Below the pieces are notes generated by a model that saw only the letters and a program-made list of their open reading frames with translations, was not told the DNA's origin and ran no database searches. Below are positions 1 through 5,630 of a stretch of DNA of 5,630 nucleotides, one piece after another. Source of the DNA: Planctomycetota bacterium (GTDB taxonomy: Bacteria; Planctomycetota; UBA1135; GCA-002686595); NCBI GenBank assembly GCA_029212955.1, contig JARGOW010000282.1:1-5630 (forward strand), given 5' to 3'. Position numbers and translations under genes: made by a program. Positions within the stretch are counted from its first letter, which is position 1. The number at the start of each line of letters is the position of its first letter.

Positions 1-75
1 ACCAGCCGGAGCGATGGTGGTTTGGGCGAGTAGCGGGGTCGCTAGGAGGATGCCGATAGAAAGCGTGCGTAGCAT
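1..75 (-). CDS. N-terminal fragment of a secreted protein (signal peptide only), cut by the left edge
   Basis: Only 25 codons are inside the window, beginning at the ATG at 75-73 and running off the left end. The translation starts MLRTLSIGILLATPLLAQ: a basic residue at position 3, a hydrophobic stretch and a small residue before Gln, which is a textbook Sec signal peptide with likely cleavage after the Ala of LLA-Q. The mature part visible is only a few residues (TTIAPAG), so no function can be given. There is no clear purine-rich ribosome binding site upstream. It lies in the same direction as the sigma operon but is separated from it by about 295 bp and a terminator-like hairpin, so it is probably its own transcription unit. 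The call rests on the signal-peptide pattern alone. Confidence 0.6.
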   Translation of the reverse strand, partial: MLRTLSIGILLATPLLAQTTIAPAG

Positions 76-107
76 GGGATTGAGTGGGTTTGAGCCAAGT
101 GGGTGAA

Positions 108-135
108 AGTGTCGGTCCGTAATCCTGCCGACACT
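108..135. promoter_or_regulatory. 8-bp perfect inverted repeat upstream of the left-edge secreted gene
   Basis: AGTGTCGG (108-115) and CCGACACT (128-135) are perfect inverse complements separated by 12 bases. The dyad sits about 33 bp upstream of the ATG at 75. It could be an operator for a dimeric regulator or a hairpin in the 5' leader. On the minus strand it is followed by only three U residues, so an intrinsic terminator is less likely. No convincing -35/-10 pair was found around it. Confidence 0.35.
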
Positions 136-270
136 CAACGTGGCGCAGGAAGCCCATCGCAGGTGCCAAATTTCCACGAGTTCTTCGAGGACACGGCCAG
201 GAGGGTCATCCAACAGCCTTGACTCGCCCGATTTCGCAAAGTAGCCGTTCCAACGTCAGAACCCCGCCAA

Positions 271-290
271 CCGCCTTCCGCCTTCCGCCT
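271..290. repeat. Short 7-bp tandem repeat (CCGCCTT, nearly three copies)
   Basis: CCGCCTT occurs at 271-277 and 278-284, followed by a partial copy CCGCCT at 285-290. It lies in the non-coding stretch between the terminator-like hairpin and the left-edge gene. It is probably a slippage-prone microsatellite with no assigned role. The rest of 136-311 shows no gene, and I found no convincing promoter there. Confidence 0.5.
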
Positions 291-311
291 CGAAGGCTAG
301 CCCAAATCACA

Positions 312-349
312 AAGCGGCCCCCCACCAGTTGACTGATGGGGGGCCGCTT
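312..349 (-). terminator. Rho-independent-type terminator of the sigma operon
   Basis: A 13-bp perfect GC-rich stem pairs 312-324 with 337-349 (arm AAGCGGCCCCCCA). After one C-A mismatch (325/336) three more pairs close a 4-base loop (329-332). It begins about 21 bp after the stop codon of the secreted-protein gene that ends at 371, the expected place for transcript termination. On the minus strand the 3' side reads CTTTGTGATTTGG, a U-enriched but interrupted tract, so termination efficiency is uncertain. The symmetric arm ends (AAG/CTT) would also allow some function in the opposite direction. Confidence 0.75.
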
Positions 350-370
350 GCTTCGATCGGGTCGATGGCC

Positions 371-2137
371 CTACTGGACCGGTTCGACGCGAAGTTTCAG
401 GTGGATGGCGTTGTCGCCTTCGCCTCCAAAGTATGCGGTTTGAATTCCGCCCTCTCCGCTCGCCTTGAGAGTTTGCATTCCATCGAAGCGGGCCTGCTGA
501 TAGGACATGCGCTTGTGGGAACCAAAGAAGGGACTCGAAAAGTTCATGGGCGATTCACCCTGGGGCAAATTCATCTGGGCATTCATTTGCACGGTGAGCG
601 CCCCGGACGTGTCGCGGGACAGGGACAATTCGATCATGCTCCCTTCCATTGTGACTTTTACGTTGGGGTCGCTGATGGAAGCATACTGCGCCACCTCCAC
701 ATCGTAGTCCCTGATAGAGGAGCGCTCGGCACCACAGAACCATGACACGGTTGCGCCCTCCGAGACCACCTGCTGGAAGGCGGCAACCTCATTCCCATCG
801 CCCTGGTAGACGCCGAGTGAGACCTTATAGGAAGCACGGGTTTCGATCAGGTCTCGCATGCGCTTGACCGCGCGGTCCAACTCCATGTGGGCCACGGGAA
901 GTTGATCCCGGGAAACCCCGTGGGTCGTGTGCAGCACCATGTACCCGCCCACTTGGTTTATCTCGATCAAGTCCCCGGCGACCCCTTCCAGGGCGCGGTG
1001 GGCCATCCACTCGCTGTTGTCTAGCTGATTGCGCCAGCACCACTCCTCGTCCCATCCCATGGAACTCGCCAAGCGACCCTCTAGATTCCAACGGGTTTGC
1101 AAAGGAACCAGGGAGCGCATGAGGAATGCCACACCGCGATCCTTACGCGCGCCAGCCAGCTGGAAGGACTGCTCTACGGGAGCGGCTTGCCCGGGAATTG
1201 CGATCAGCAAGTTCGTTCGCCCGTGTGAATCGGAGACCTTGGAAATGGAAGCCATTCCCTCGGGGATGTACACCCGGCTGCTGGACAGTTTCGCGGCCTG
1301 ATAGATGAGTTGGATCATGCCACCCAGACGCACGGGACTGGCCGGCTTGCCTTCCGCGCCCATGAGCGCCGATAGCTTTAGGTCCGCCTCTGTGAGATTC
1401 GGAGCGTCCACGTCCGACCAGGTCATGGAGAGGTGCAACCCACCGATCCCAGGAACCGCATGCACCATGGCCCAGCGACCGGAGCCCACGTCGCGGGTCA
1501 CGTCATCCACGGCGGCCACGCCCTGCGCAATTTCCACGTTGGCTTCACATAGTACGGGGGTCGTACGGACTTGCCGCACAACGGCGGCACGATAGGCGGG
1601 AACGCTGAGCCGGTCCATACTCACCGTATCCTTGGACTGGGCGCCCACCCACTGCATGGCCTGATCGATGGGAACCAAACCGCTGGGTGACGGTGTCCCT
1701 TTGGGCATATGCACCCAGTAGAGTTGAACCTGGGTCTCCGCCCCGCACAGGCGTTCGTAGAATCCGAGCAGCTCTTTCAGGTCCGCGTGGGTACTTTCCG
1801 GCGCTTTCAGATACATGTGATCGTCGCCAGAGGAATCCAAGGTCCGACCGTCGTATTCGACCTCCTCCCAAAGCACGGTTTGCACCAAGTTCAGGAAGGA
1901 ATCCGTGAGTGAGTGCCAGGATCCATTTTCGACCCTGCGGTTCACACGGCTCGCAGGGAACAAAACCACCCCATCGTGTTCGTGATCCGCGCTCTTCATA
2001 CGGAGCTGGCTCAGGTCGTAAACCCGCCCCACCAGCTCCGTGCTCTCAGCGCTTTCCACAGGATCCCCTGCAAACAAAGATGTCGAGGCGGTGCCTGCCA
2101 TTGTGAGGGCAATGGCTGCCCAGGTTGCATTCTTCAT
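371..2137 (-). CDS. Secreted protein of unknown function with duplicated secretin-like modules
   Basis: The 588-residue product starts with a Sec signal peptide: Lys2, a hydrophobic stretch to about residue 22 and probable cleavage after LFA (residue 23). I do not recognise a named family. The body seems to hold two copies of one module. Copy A (about 85-322) and copy B (about 360-588) share, in the same order, a strand plus amphipathic helix (MYLKAP at 108 and YMVLHT at 399, each followed by a charged helix), a VEIAQ/VEVAQ motif (201-205 and 480-484), a YQAAK/YQQAR motif (279-283 and 546-550) and a final hydrophobic strand (NLLIAIP, about 309-315, and IHLKLRV, 578-584). The YDL segment at 40-42, the strand-helix unit and DVEVAQ resemble ring-building and secretin-like exported proteins of Planctomycetota; that is inference from memory. 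Its start lies 6 bp after the anti-sigma stop, so it is the last gene of the operon. A role as partner or output of the outer sensor domain is plausible but unproven. Confidence 0.85.
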   Translation of the reverse strand: MKNATWAAIALTMAGTASTSLFAGDPVESAESTELVGRVYDLSQLRMKSADHEHDGVVLFPASRVNRRVENGSWHSLTDSFLNLVQTVLWEEVEYDGRTLDSSGDDHMYLKAPESTHADLKELLGFYERLCGAETQVQLYWVHMPKGTPSPSGLVPIDQAMQWVGAQSKDTVSMDRLSVPAYRAAVVRQVRTTPVLCEANVEIAQGVAAVDDVTRDVGSGRWAMVHAVPGIGGLHLSMTWSDVDAPNLTEADLKLSALMGAEGKPASPVRLGGMIQLIYQAAKLSSSRVYIPEGMASISKVSDSHGRTNLLIAIPGQAAPVEQSFQLAGARKDRGVAFLMRSLVPLQTRWNLEGRLASSMGWDEEWCWRNQLDNSEWMAHRALEGVAGDLIEINQVGGYMVLHTTHGVSRDQLPVAHMELDRAVKRMRDLIETRASYKVSLGVYQGDGNEVAAFQQVVSEGATVSWFCGAERSSIRDYDVEVAQYASISDPNVKVTMEGSMIELSLSRDTSGALTVQMNAQMNLPQGESPMNFSSPFFGSHKRMSYQQARFDGMQTLKASGEGGIQTAYFGGEGDNAIHLKLRVEPVQ

Positions 2138-2141
2138 GATG

Positions 2142-2150
2142 TCCTACTCC
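2142..2150 (-). promoter_or_regulatory. Ribosome binding site overlapping the upstream stop codon
   Basis: On the minus strand the sequence before the ATG at 2137 reads GGAGTAGGACATC. GGAG (2147-2150) lies 9 bases and AGGA (2142-2145) 4 bases from the start. The TAG stop of the anti-sigma gene (2144-2146) sits inside this site, so ribosomes finishing that gene are placed directly at the next start. This supports translational coupling and the choice of start. Confidence 0.6.
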
Positions 2151-3892
2151 AAACTAGAGAGGTTGCGCTTGCCCAAGACCGGCTTGAGCTTGCGCGCGAT
2201 TAGGTAACGACGTTCCCGTTCGGAACGGCGTGATTTAGGGTCGCAAAGGGTGAGGATAGTGCGGCAATCGGCCTCACCCACCTGCCCTTGCTGCTGGAGG
2301 AAGTCGAGCACGTAATCCGATTCGTGCAACTGGGACAGGGCGATCAGCACGCATGCGGCCAGACTCGAATCCTTGCGCTCCATCGATTCAAAGAGCGTTT
2401 CCAAGCCGTAACCGGCCCGCATATCCCCCACCCTGCCCGCGTGTAGGACCATGGAACAGCGCAGCCGTTCGGGCAAGTCCCGTGCCGATGCTAACTCCAC
2501 CAGGGATTCCCCGGTGCCGAGTTGGCTCCCGAGCAAAAGCACGTCGGCCAGGTGCTCCCGCTCACTGCGTGTTCCCGCAAGGCGATACTGGTGGGCCAGC
2601 GCGACCATGCGGCTTCCACCTGCGGCGTTGGCCTGGGTCCAGGCTTCGAGCCAAACCTCTTCGCCGACCATGCGATTGGACTCCTGCTCGAACAGCAATT
2701 CCAGGGCGGCCAGTCCGGGCTGCTTGGCGAGGACTTGCACCGCACGATCGGCGGTACGGGAACGCGCGCAGCGCTCCGCCAAGAAGGACACCCACTGCTC
2801 GCTCGGATAGTGACCCGCAAGCGCCATGGCCCCCGCTTCCCACCGGGAGCCCGCCCCCGATGCGAGGTACCCATCAAAAGCCCCCGACAAATCGTGCATG
2901 GCGATGTGCATGGCCCAGGCATCCTGTTCCAGACGCGGGCTTTGCAACCATTGCAAGGCGAGCTCCTGCCCTTCCAGGTTGGCCCGTCCGAGCACGGATG
3001 CCAGCGTGTGATAGTGGTCGGCGGGCACCCTGCGATCGGGCGCAGCTTGCAACAGGAGTCGAGCACCAGCCAAGGCATCCGCACCGTGCCAATGGGCCAT
3101 GATTTGCAATGCGGCGGCCCGGTGGGTGCCATCCCAATACATTTCCACGTTTTGCTCCGTCGTCAACGCCCCGTGCGCGCCCAGCGCGTCGATGGCGGAG
3201 GCACCCAGGCGCTCATCCCCACGCAAACTCCAAAGCCTGCGCTGGGCCAGGGTGCTCCCCTCGCGACCTAGGGCTAGCACCGCGGCCCTGGCGACTCGTT
3301 CTTCCGGATCGCCCAGCAGTCCGGAAAGCAATCCGGTCAAGGGCCAATCGGAATCTCGCAAACCCTGGGCCCCCTCGGAATAGAGCTCCCAATCGGGCTC
3401 CTCCCCCTCGAGCGACGCGAGGGCATGGCGCAACTCATCGACCGCCGCCCGGTGGCGCTCGGCTTGGAATGCGGTTTCGTCGACCTCGGTGGGCACGCCG
3501 GCGAGTTCCTCCTGGTTCGGACTTCCCCCGTCCCGTGCCCCCATGCGGTCGCGCACGGCCCAAGTCAGAGCGACCAACAGTAAGGCTGCAGCCGCTAGAA
3601 CCATGGACCTGGAACCGCTTTTCGATTCCATGGGAGCCGCCTGCGACACGCCAACGGGTTCGTTCGCGATGCGGTCCTGAACCTTTTGCACGAAACGTTC
3701 CACGTCGATCTTGGCCAGGGGCGCTTCTCGATAGCCCCCTAGCGTTTCGAGCACATGGCCCTGGGCCTGCGCTTCGGCGGCGCACTCGGGGCCCGCCGAC
3801 AGGTGATCGGTGAGTTGCAGCTCCTGCTTCCAGGAGAGTTCGCCCGCGAATTGCAACTCGAGCAAGCGACGGGTTTGACGACAGGCTTTCAT
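2144..3892 (-). CDS. Membrane anti-sigma factor with degenerate zinc motif and HEAT-like exported domain
   Basis: The 582-residue product probably binds and inhibits the ECF sigma factor encoded just upstream. Residues 1-45 match the zf-HC2/ZAS anti-sigma pattern: Cys4, a GEL turn at 17-19, then His30-Leu31 and Cys37. The usual H-x3-C-x2-C is here H30-x3-G34-x2-C37, so one zinc ligand is missing. A single membrane span follows at about 97-113 (MVLAAAALLLVALTWAV) with Arg114 and Arg116 after it. Residues 140-582 should lie outside the cytoplasmic membrane. They are helix-rich, with HEAT-like units clearest at 191-212 (GDPEERVARAAVLALG) and 225-241; the rest to the end is Leu/Ala-rich helical repeat of lower regularity. 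Typical anti-sigma proteins are much shorter, so the outer domain is an added sensor or protein-binding platform. The gene overlaps the sigma gene by ATGA, and GGGGGAAG lies just upstream of its start. Pairing with the sigma factor is inferred from order and coupling. Confidence 0.85.
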   Translation of the reverse strand: MKACRQTRRLLELQFAGELSWKQELQLTDHLSAGPECAAEAQAQGHVLETLGGYREAPLAKIDVERFVQKVQDRIANEPVGVSQAAPMESKSGSRSMVLAAAALLLVALTWAVRDRMGARDGGSPNQEELAGVPTEVDETAFQAERHRAAVDELRHALASLEGEEPDWELYSEGAQGLRDSDWPLTGLLSGLLGDPEERVARAAVLALGREGSTLAQRRLWSLRGDERLGASAIDALGAHGALTTEQNVEMYWDGTHRAAALQIMAHWHGADALAGARLLLQAAPDRRVPADHYHTLASVLGRANLEGQELALQWLQSPRLEQDAWAMHIAMHDLSGAFDGYLASGAGSRWEAGAMALAGHYPSEQWVSFLAERCARSRTADRAVQVLAKQPGLAALELLFEQESNRMVGEEVWLEAWTQANAAGGSRMVALAHQYRLAGTRSEREHLADVLLLGSQLGTGESLVELASARDLPERLRCSMVLHAGRVGDMRAGYGLETLFESMERKDSSLAACVLIALSQLHESDYVLDFLQQQGQVGEADCRTILTLCDPKSRRSERERRYLIARKLKPVLGKRNLSSLE

Positions 3893-4491
3893 AGCGAGCT
3901 TCCCCCATTCGTTAGCCAGGGCTTCAAGAACCGCATGAGCAATTGACGGCCCTTGGCCACATGCCCCCGCACGGTTTGTTGTTTCAAGCCCATCGCGGCC
4001 GCGGTCTCCTCGTAGCTGCGACCCTCGACCACGCGCAGGATGACCGCAGCCTGCAAGCGCTCGGGAAGGCGTTCGATCGCCGCACCCAGCAGGGCCTGGG
4101 CTTCCCGATTGTCCAATTCTTCGAAGGGTTCCATTTCGCGCCCCCCCGGATCCGCTGCCAGGGGATCCAATTCCACCACGCGCAGACCACGTCCCCGCTT
4201 GCGCAGGTGATCGTAGAACAGGTTCACGGCGATGCGGGTCAACCAGGGACGAAGCGCTTCATCATCGGAAATCGAGCCCAGGGATTTCCAAGCCCGCACG
4301 AACACTTCCTGGGCCAAGTCCTCCGCATCCTCGGGATTGCCCACCATGCGGAACAGCAGTCCATAGATCCCGCCGAAGTGCATCTCGACCAGCCGCCCGA
4401 AAGCCGCCCGGTCCCCGCTCCCCGCCGAAGACAGATCCCGGACCTCCTGGGCCCTGCGATCCAGCCTCAAACGTAGTGTCTCCCGTTCCAT
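3889..4491 (-). CDS. ECF-type RNA polymerase sigma factor (sigma-70 family)
   Basis: This 200-residue protein directs RNA polymerase to a specific promoter set. Region 2 spans about 28-100, with the conserved helix DAEDLAQEVFVRAWKSL at 55-71 (core binding and -10 recognition) and RPWLTRIAVNLFYDHLRKR at 81-99. A variable acidic linker covers about 105-135. Region 4 runs from about 136 to 190: ERLPERLQAAVILRVVEGRS followed by the helix-turn-helix SYEETAAAMGLKQQTVRGHV (159-178) for -35 recognition. The absence of regions 1 and 3 and the short length are typical of ECF sigma factors. I chose the ATG at 4491 because AGGAG lies just upstream and the protein is then of normal length. The frame stays open to an ATG at 4590 and another at 4569 (preceded by AAGGG), but the extra residues look unlike the family. 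Its TGA overlaps the anti-sigma ATG (ATGA), as usual for sigma/anti-sigma pairs. The ECF subgroup and the regulon cannot be read from this window. Confidence 0.93.
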   Translation of the reverse strand: MERETLRLRLDRRAQEVRDLSSAGSGDRAAFGRLVEMHFGGIYGLLFRMVGNPEDAEDLAQEVFVRAWKSLGSISDDEALRPWLTRIAVNLFYDHLRKRGRGLRVVELDPLAADPGGREMEPFEELDNREAQALLGAAIERLPERLQAAVILRVVEGRSYEETAAAMGLKQQTVRGHVAKGRQLLMRFLKPWLTNGGSSL

Positions 4492-4495
4492 GAAG

Positions 4496-4500
4496 CTCCT
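4496..4500 (-). promoter_or_regulatory. Ribosome binding site deciding the sigma-factor start
   Basis: AGGAG on the minus strand (4500 to 4496) is followed by CTTC and then ATG at 4491. The 4-base spacing is short but usable. It is the best Shine-Dalgarno match among the in-frame starts and supports the 200-residue product over the 233- or 226-residue forms. Confidence 0.6.
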
Positions 4501-4610
4501 ATCGTGCACCACGGCGCTCCGCCTTGCTGCACGGTGTTCATAGGTTGTTTCGCCATGGGAGTTGCTCATTGGTGCCCTTCGGCTCCACAAACGCCCACTG
4601 GGATCGGTTG

Positions 4611-4640
4611 TAGATGCTTTTCTTTGCTTTTTGCGGTCCC
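4611..4640 (-). promoter_or_regulatory. Possible ECF-like promoter of the sigma operon
   Basis: On the minus strand GGGACC (4640-4635) is followed by an A-rich spacer of 18 bases and CATCTA (4616-4611). ECF promoters often read GGAAC near -35 and CGTC or TCTA near -10, with A/T-rich spacer just after the -35 element, so this could be an autoregulated promoter. The spacer is one to three bases longer than usual and both boxes have mismatches, so this is a weak candidate. The A-rich run is the most AT-rich stretch of the divergent intergenic region (4492-4754). It would give a leader of roughly 110 bases before the start at 4491. Confidence 0.2.
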
Positions 4641-4719
4641 GAACACCCCACAGACCTCAAGAACGGGGTCCAGGCCCTTTATTCACGTCCCGGGGGGGGA
4701 CAGAATCTGACAAGTCCGA

Positions 4720-4745
4720 ATTCTGGCCCGAGCCCATTCTGGCCC
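4720..4745. repeat. Perfect 10-bp direct repeat just upstream of the malic enzyme gene
   Basis: ATTCTGGCCC occurs at 4720-4729 and again at 4736-4745, a 16-bp period, ending 9 bp before the ATG at 4755. The first copy also ends a 6-bp inverted repeat, CAGAAT (4701-4706) with ATTCTG (4720-4725). The position suits an operator or a leader element for the malic enzyme gene, but a small chance duplication cannot be excluded. A run of eight G lies just upstream at 4692-4699. Confidence 0.45.
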
Positions 4746-4754
4746 TTCCTTCCC

Positions 4755-5630
4755 ATGAAAATCCCCGAAGTCCTCCTCGTCGAAGTCGAGCACGCCCCCG
4801 GCAGCCTGGCCAAAATGCTCACAGCCGTGGGCGAGTGCGGCGTCACCATCGAGGGTCTACAAGCCCAAAGCCGCACCCAAAGCCTGACCCTCTGGGAGCT
4901 CACCCTGAGCCTGCCCGAAGGCGACCACTCCATCTACGTGGATGCCATCAACTCGGTGGATTGCGCCAACGTGGTTGGCCGCTCGGACCGGGTCTTCACC
5001 CGCCACGAGGGCGGCAAGATCCACACGCGCAGCCGCATGCCCATCGATTCCCTGTCGGTGCTGCGCGACGTGTATACCCCGGGCGTGGCCCGGGTTTGCC
5101 GCGCTATCGAGCGGGATCCCAGCCTTGCCGACAAGTACACCAATCGCCCTCGCACGGTGGCCATCGTCACCAATGGTACGGCCATCCTCGGCCTGGGCGA
5201 CATCGGCCCCGTGGCCGGACTGCCGGTCATGGAGGGCAAAGCGGCCCTCTTCCAAACCCTGGCTGGCCTCTCGGGCGTGCCTATCCTGATCGACCAACAC
5301 GAGCCCAAGGCCTTGATCGAGACCATTGCGGCCATCGCCCCGTCTTTCGGTGCCATCCAGTTGGAAGACATCGCTGCCCCGGCTTGCTTCGAAGTCGAAG
5401 AAGCCCTGCAGAAGCGCTTGAACATCCCGGTACTACACGACGACCAGCACGGCACAGCCGTGGTCGCACTGGCCGGTGTATTGTCGGGCATGCGTGAGGT
5501 CGGAATGGACCCGCGCAACGCAAAGATCGGCCAGGTGGGCCTGGGCGCCGCTGGCATCGGAATCGGCAAGCTGCTCAAGGCCTACGGCGTGGACCATCTG
5601 ATCGGCACCGACCTCTCCGAAGAGGCCCTC
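4755..5630 (+). CDS. NAD(P)-dependent malic enzyme with N-terminal ACT domain, C-terminus beyond the window
   Basis: The first 292 residues of a malate dehydrogenase (decarboxylating) are present, with no stop before the edge. The enzyme converts malate to pyruvate and CO2 with reduction of NAD or NADP, in the cytoplasm. Residues 1-80 form an ACT domain (VEVEHAPGSLAKMLTAVGEC at 9-28), a small-ligand-binding regulatory module, suggesting allosteric control. The malic enzyme domain follows: YTPGVA (catalytic Tyr107), TNGTAILGLGDIGP (139-152), MEGKAAL with catalytic Lys162, the metal ligands Glu204 and Asp205 in LEDIAAP, HDDQHGTAVV with metal ligand Asp230, and the nucleotide-binding GLGAAGIGIG (262-271). 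All key residues of this portion are intact. Coenzyme preference cannot be decided. The start is chosen because the first ACT strand begins at once. No Shine-Dalgarno sequence precedes it (CCTTCCTTCCC), so initiation may be leaderless or independent of it. The gene is divergent from the sigma operon. Confidence 0.95.
   Translation, partial: MKIPEVLLVEVEHAPGSLAKMLTAVGECGVTIEGLQAQSRTQSLTLWELTLSLPEGDHSIYVDAINSVDCANVVGRSDRVFTRHEGGKIHTRSRMPIDSLSVLRDVYTPGVARVCRAIERDPSLADKYTNRPRTVAIVTNGTAILGLGDIGPVAGLPVMEGKAALFQTLAGLSGVPILIDQHEPKALIETIAAIAPSFGAIQLEDIAAPACFEVEEALQKRLNIPVLHDDQHGTAVVALAGVLSGMREVGMDPRNAKIGQVGLGAAGIGIGKLLKAYGVDHLIGTDLSEEAL

Noticed and set aside
271..290. 7-bp tandem repeat considered as a CRISPR or iteron array
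   Set aside because: Fewer than three copies, no spacers, and no replication or Cas genes nearby.
136..311. ECF-like -35 (GGAAC, minus strand near 247-251) as a promoter for the left-edge gene
   Set aside because: No matching -10 element at the expected 15-17 base spacing. No sigma-70 pair of acceptable quality was found either.
2353..3271. Two 249-codon plus-strand open frames antisense to the anti-sigma gene (2353-3102 and 2522-3271)
   Set aside because: High GC lowers stop frequency in antisense frames. The products are compositionally odd and lack motifs, while the minus-strand gene has a coherent domain order.
3109..3813. A 234-codon plus-strand open frame antisense to the start of the anti-sigma gene
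   Set aside because: Pro/Arg-rich product typical of a GC-rich shadow frame. It overlaps the clear zinc-motif and membrane segments on the other strand.
3889..4590. Longer 233-residue form of the sigma factor starting at 4590 (or 226 residues from 4569)
   Set aside because: The extra 26-33 residues do not resemble ECF sigma N-termini, and the AGGAG before 4491 gives a product of normal length. The 4569 start, with AAGGG upstream, remains a minor alternative.
4614..4632. T-rich run on the plus strand (GCTTTTCTTTGCTTTTTGC) considered as a terminator
   Set aside because: No GC-rich hairpin precedes it and no plus-strand gene ends upstream of it.
4562..5497. A 311-codon open frame on the plus strand overlapping the malic enzyme region
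   Set aside because: It is in a different frame from the malic enzyme and its product is Pro/Arg/His-rich with no family motif. The true gene starts at 4755 and has no stop before the edge.

Overview
The window reads as chromosomal DNA from a GC-rich bacterium. It is densely coding and has no mobile element, RNA gene or CRISPR array that I can see. An ECF sigma factor followed by a large membrane anti-sigma protein with a HEAT-like outer domain, plus a long secreted protein with secretin-like 'YDL' and 'DVE(V/I)AQ' segments, recalls Planctomycetota. That assignment is an inference from style, not a measured result.

Layout from left to right. Positions 1-75 (minus strand) hold only the first 25 codons of a secreted protein that runs off the left edge. 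Positions 76-370 are non-coding and contain an 8-bp perfect dyad upstream of that gene, a short 7-bp tandem repeat and a strong terminator-like hairpin at 312-349. A three-gene minus-strand operon follows, read from right to left: an ECF sigma factor (3889-4491), a single-pass anti-sigma protein with a HEAT-like exported domain (2144-3892), and a secreted protein of unknown function (371-2137). The first two genes overlap by ATGA and the last two are 6 bp apart, so the three are very probably co-transcribed and translationally coupled, ending at the 312-349 hairpin. Positions 4492-4754 are a divergent intergenic region with a possible sigma-operon promoter and a perfect 10-bp direct repeat. 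From 4755 to the right edge runs an ACT-domain malic enzyme on the plus strand, incomplete at its C-terminus.

The operon looks like a cell-surface signalling unit. The sigma factor would be held by the membrane protein, whose large outer domain could sense something outside the cytoplasm, and the secreted product could be a partner or output of that sensor. Two features stand out. The secreted protein appears to be an internal duplication of a roughly 230-240-residue module. The anti-sigma zinc motif H-x3-C-x2-C has lost its first cysteine (it reads H-x3-G-x2-C). The malic enzyme is a separate central-metabolism gene with all the catalytic residues of the sequenced part intact.
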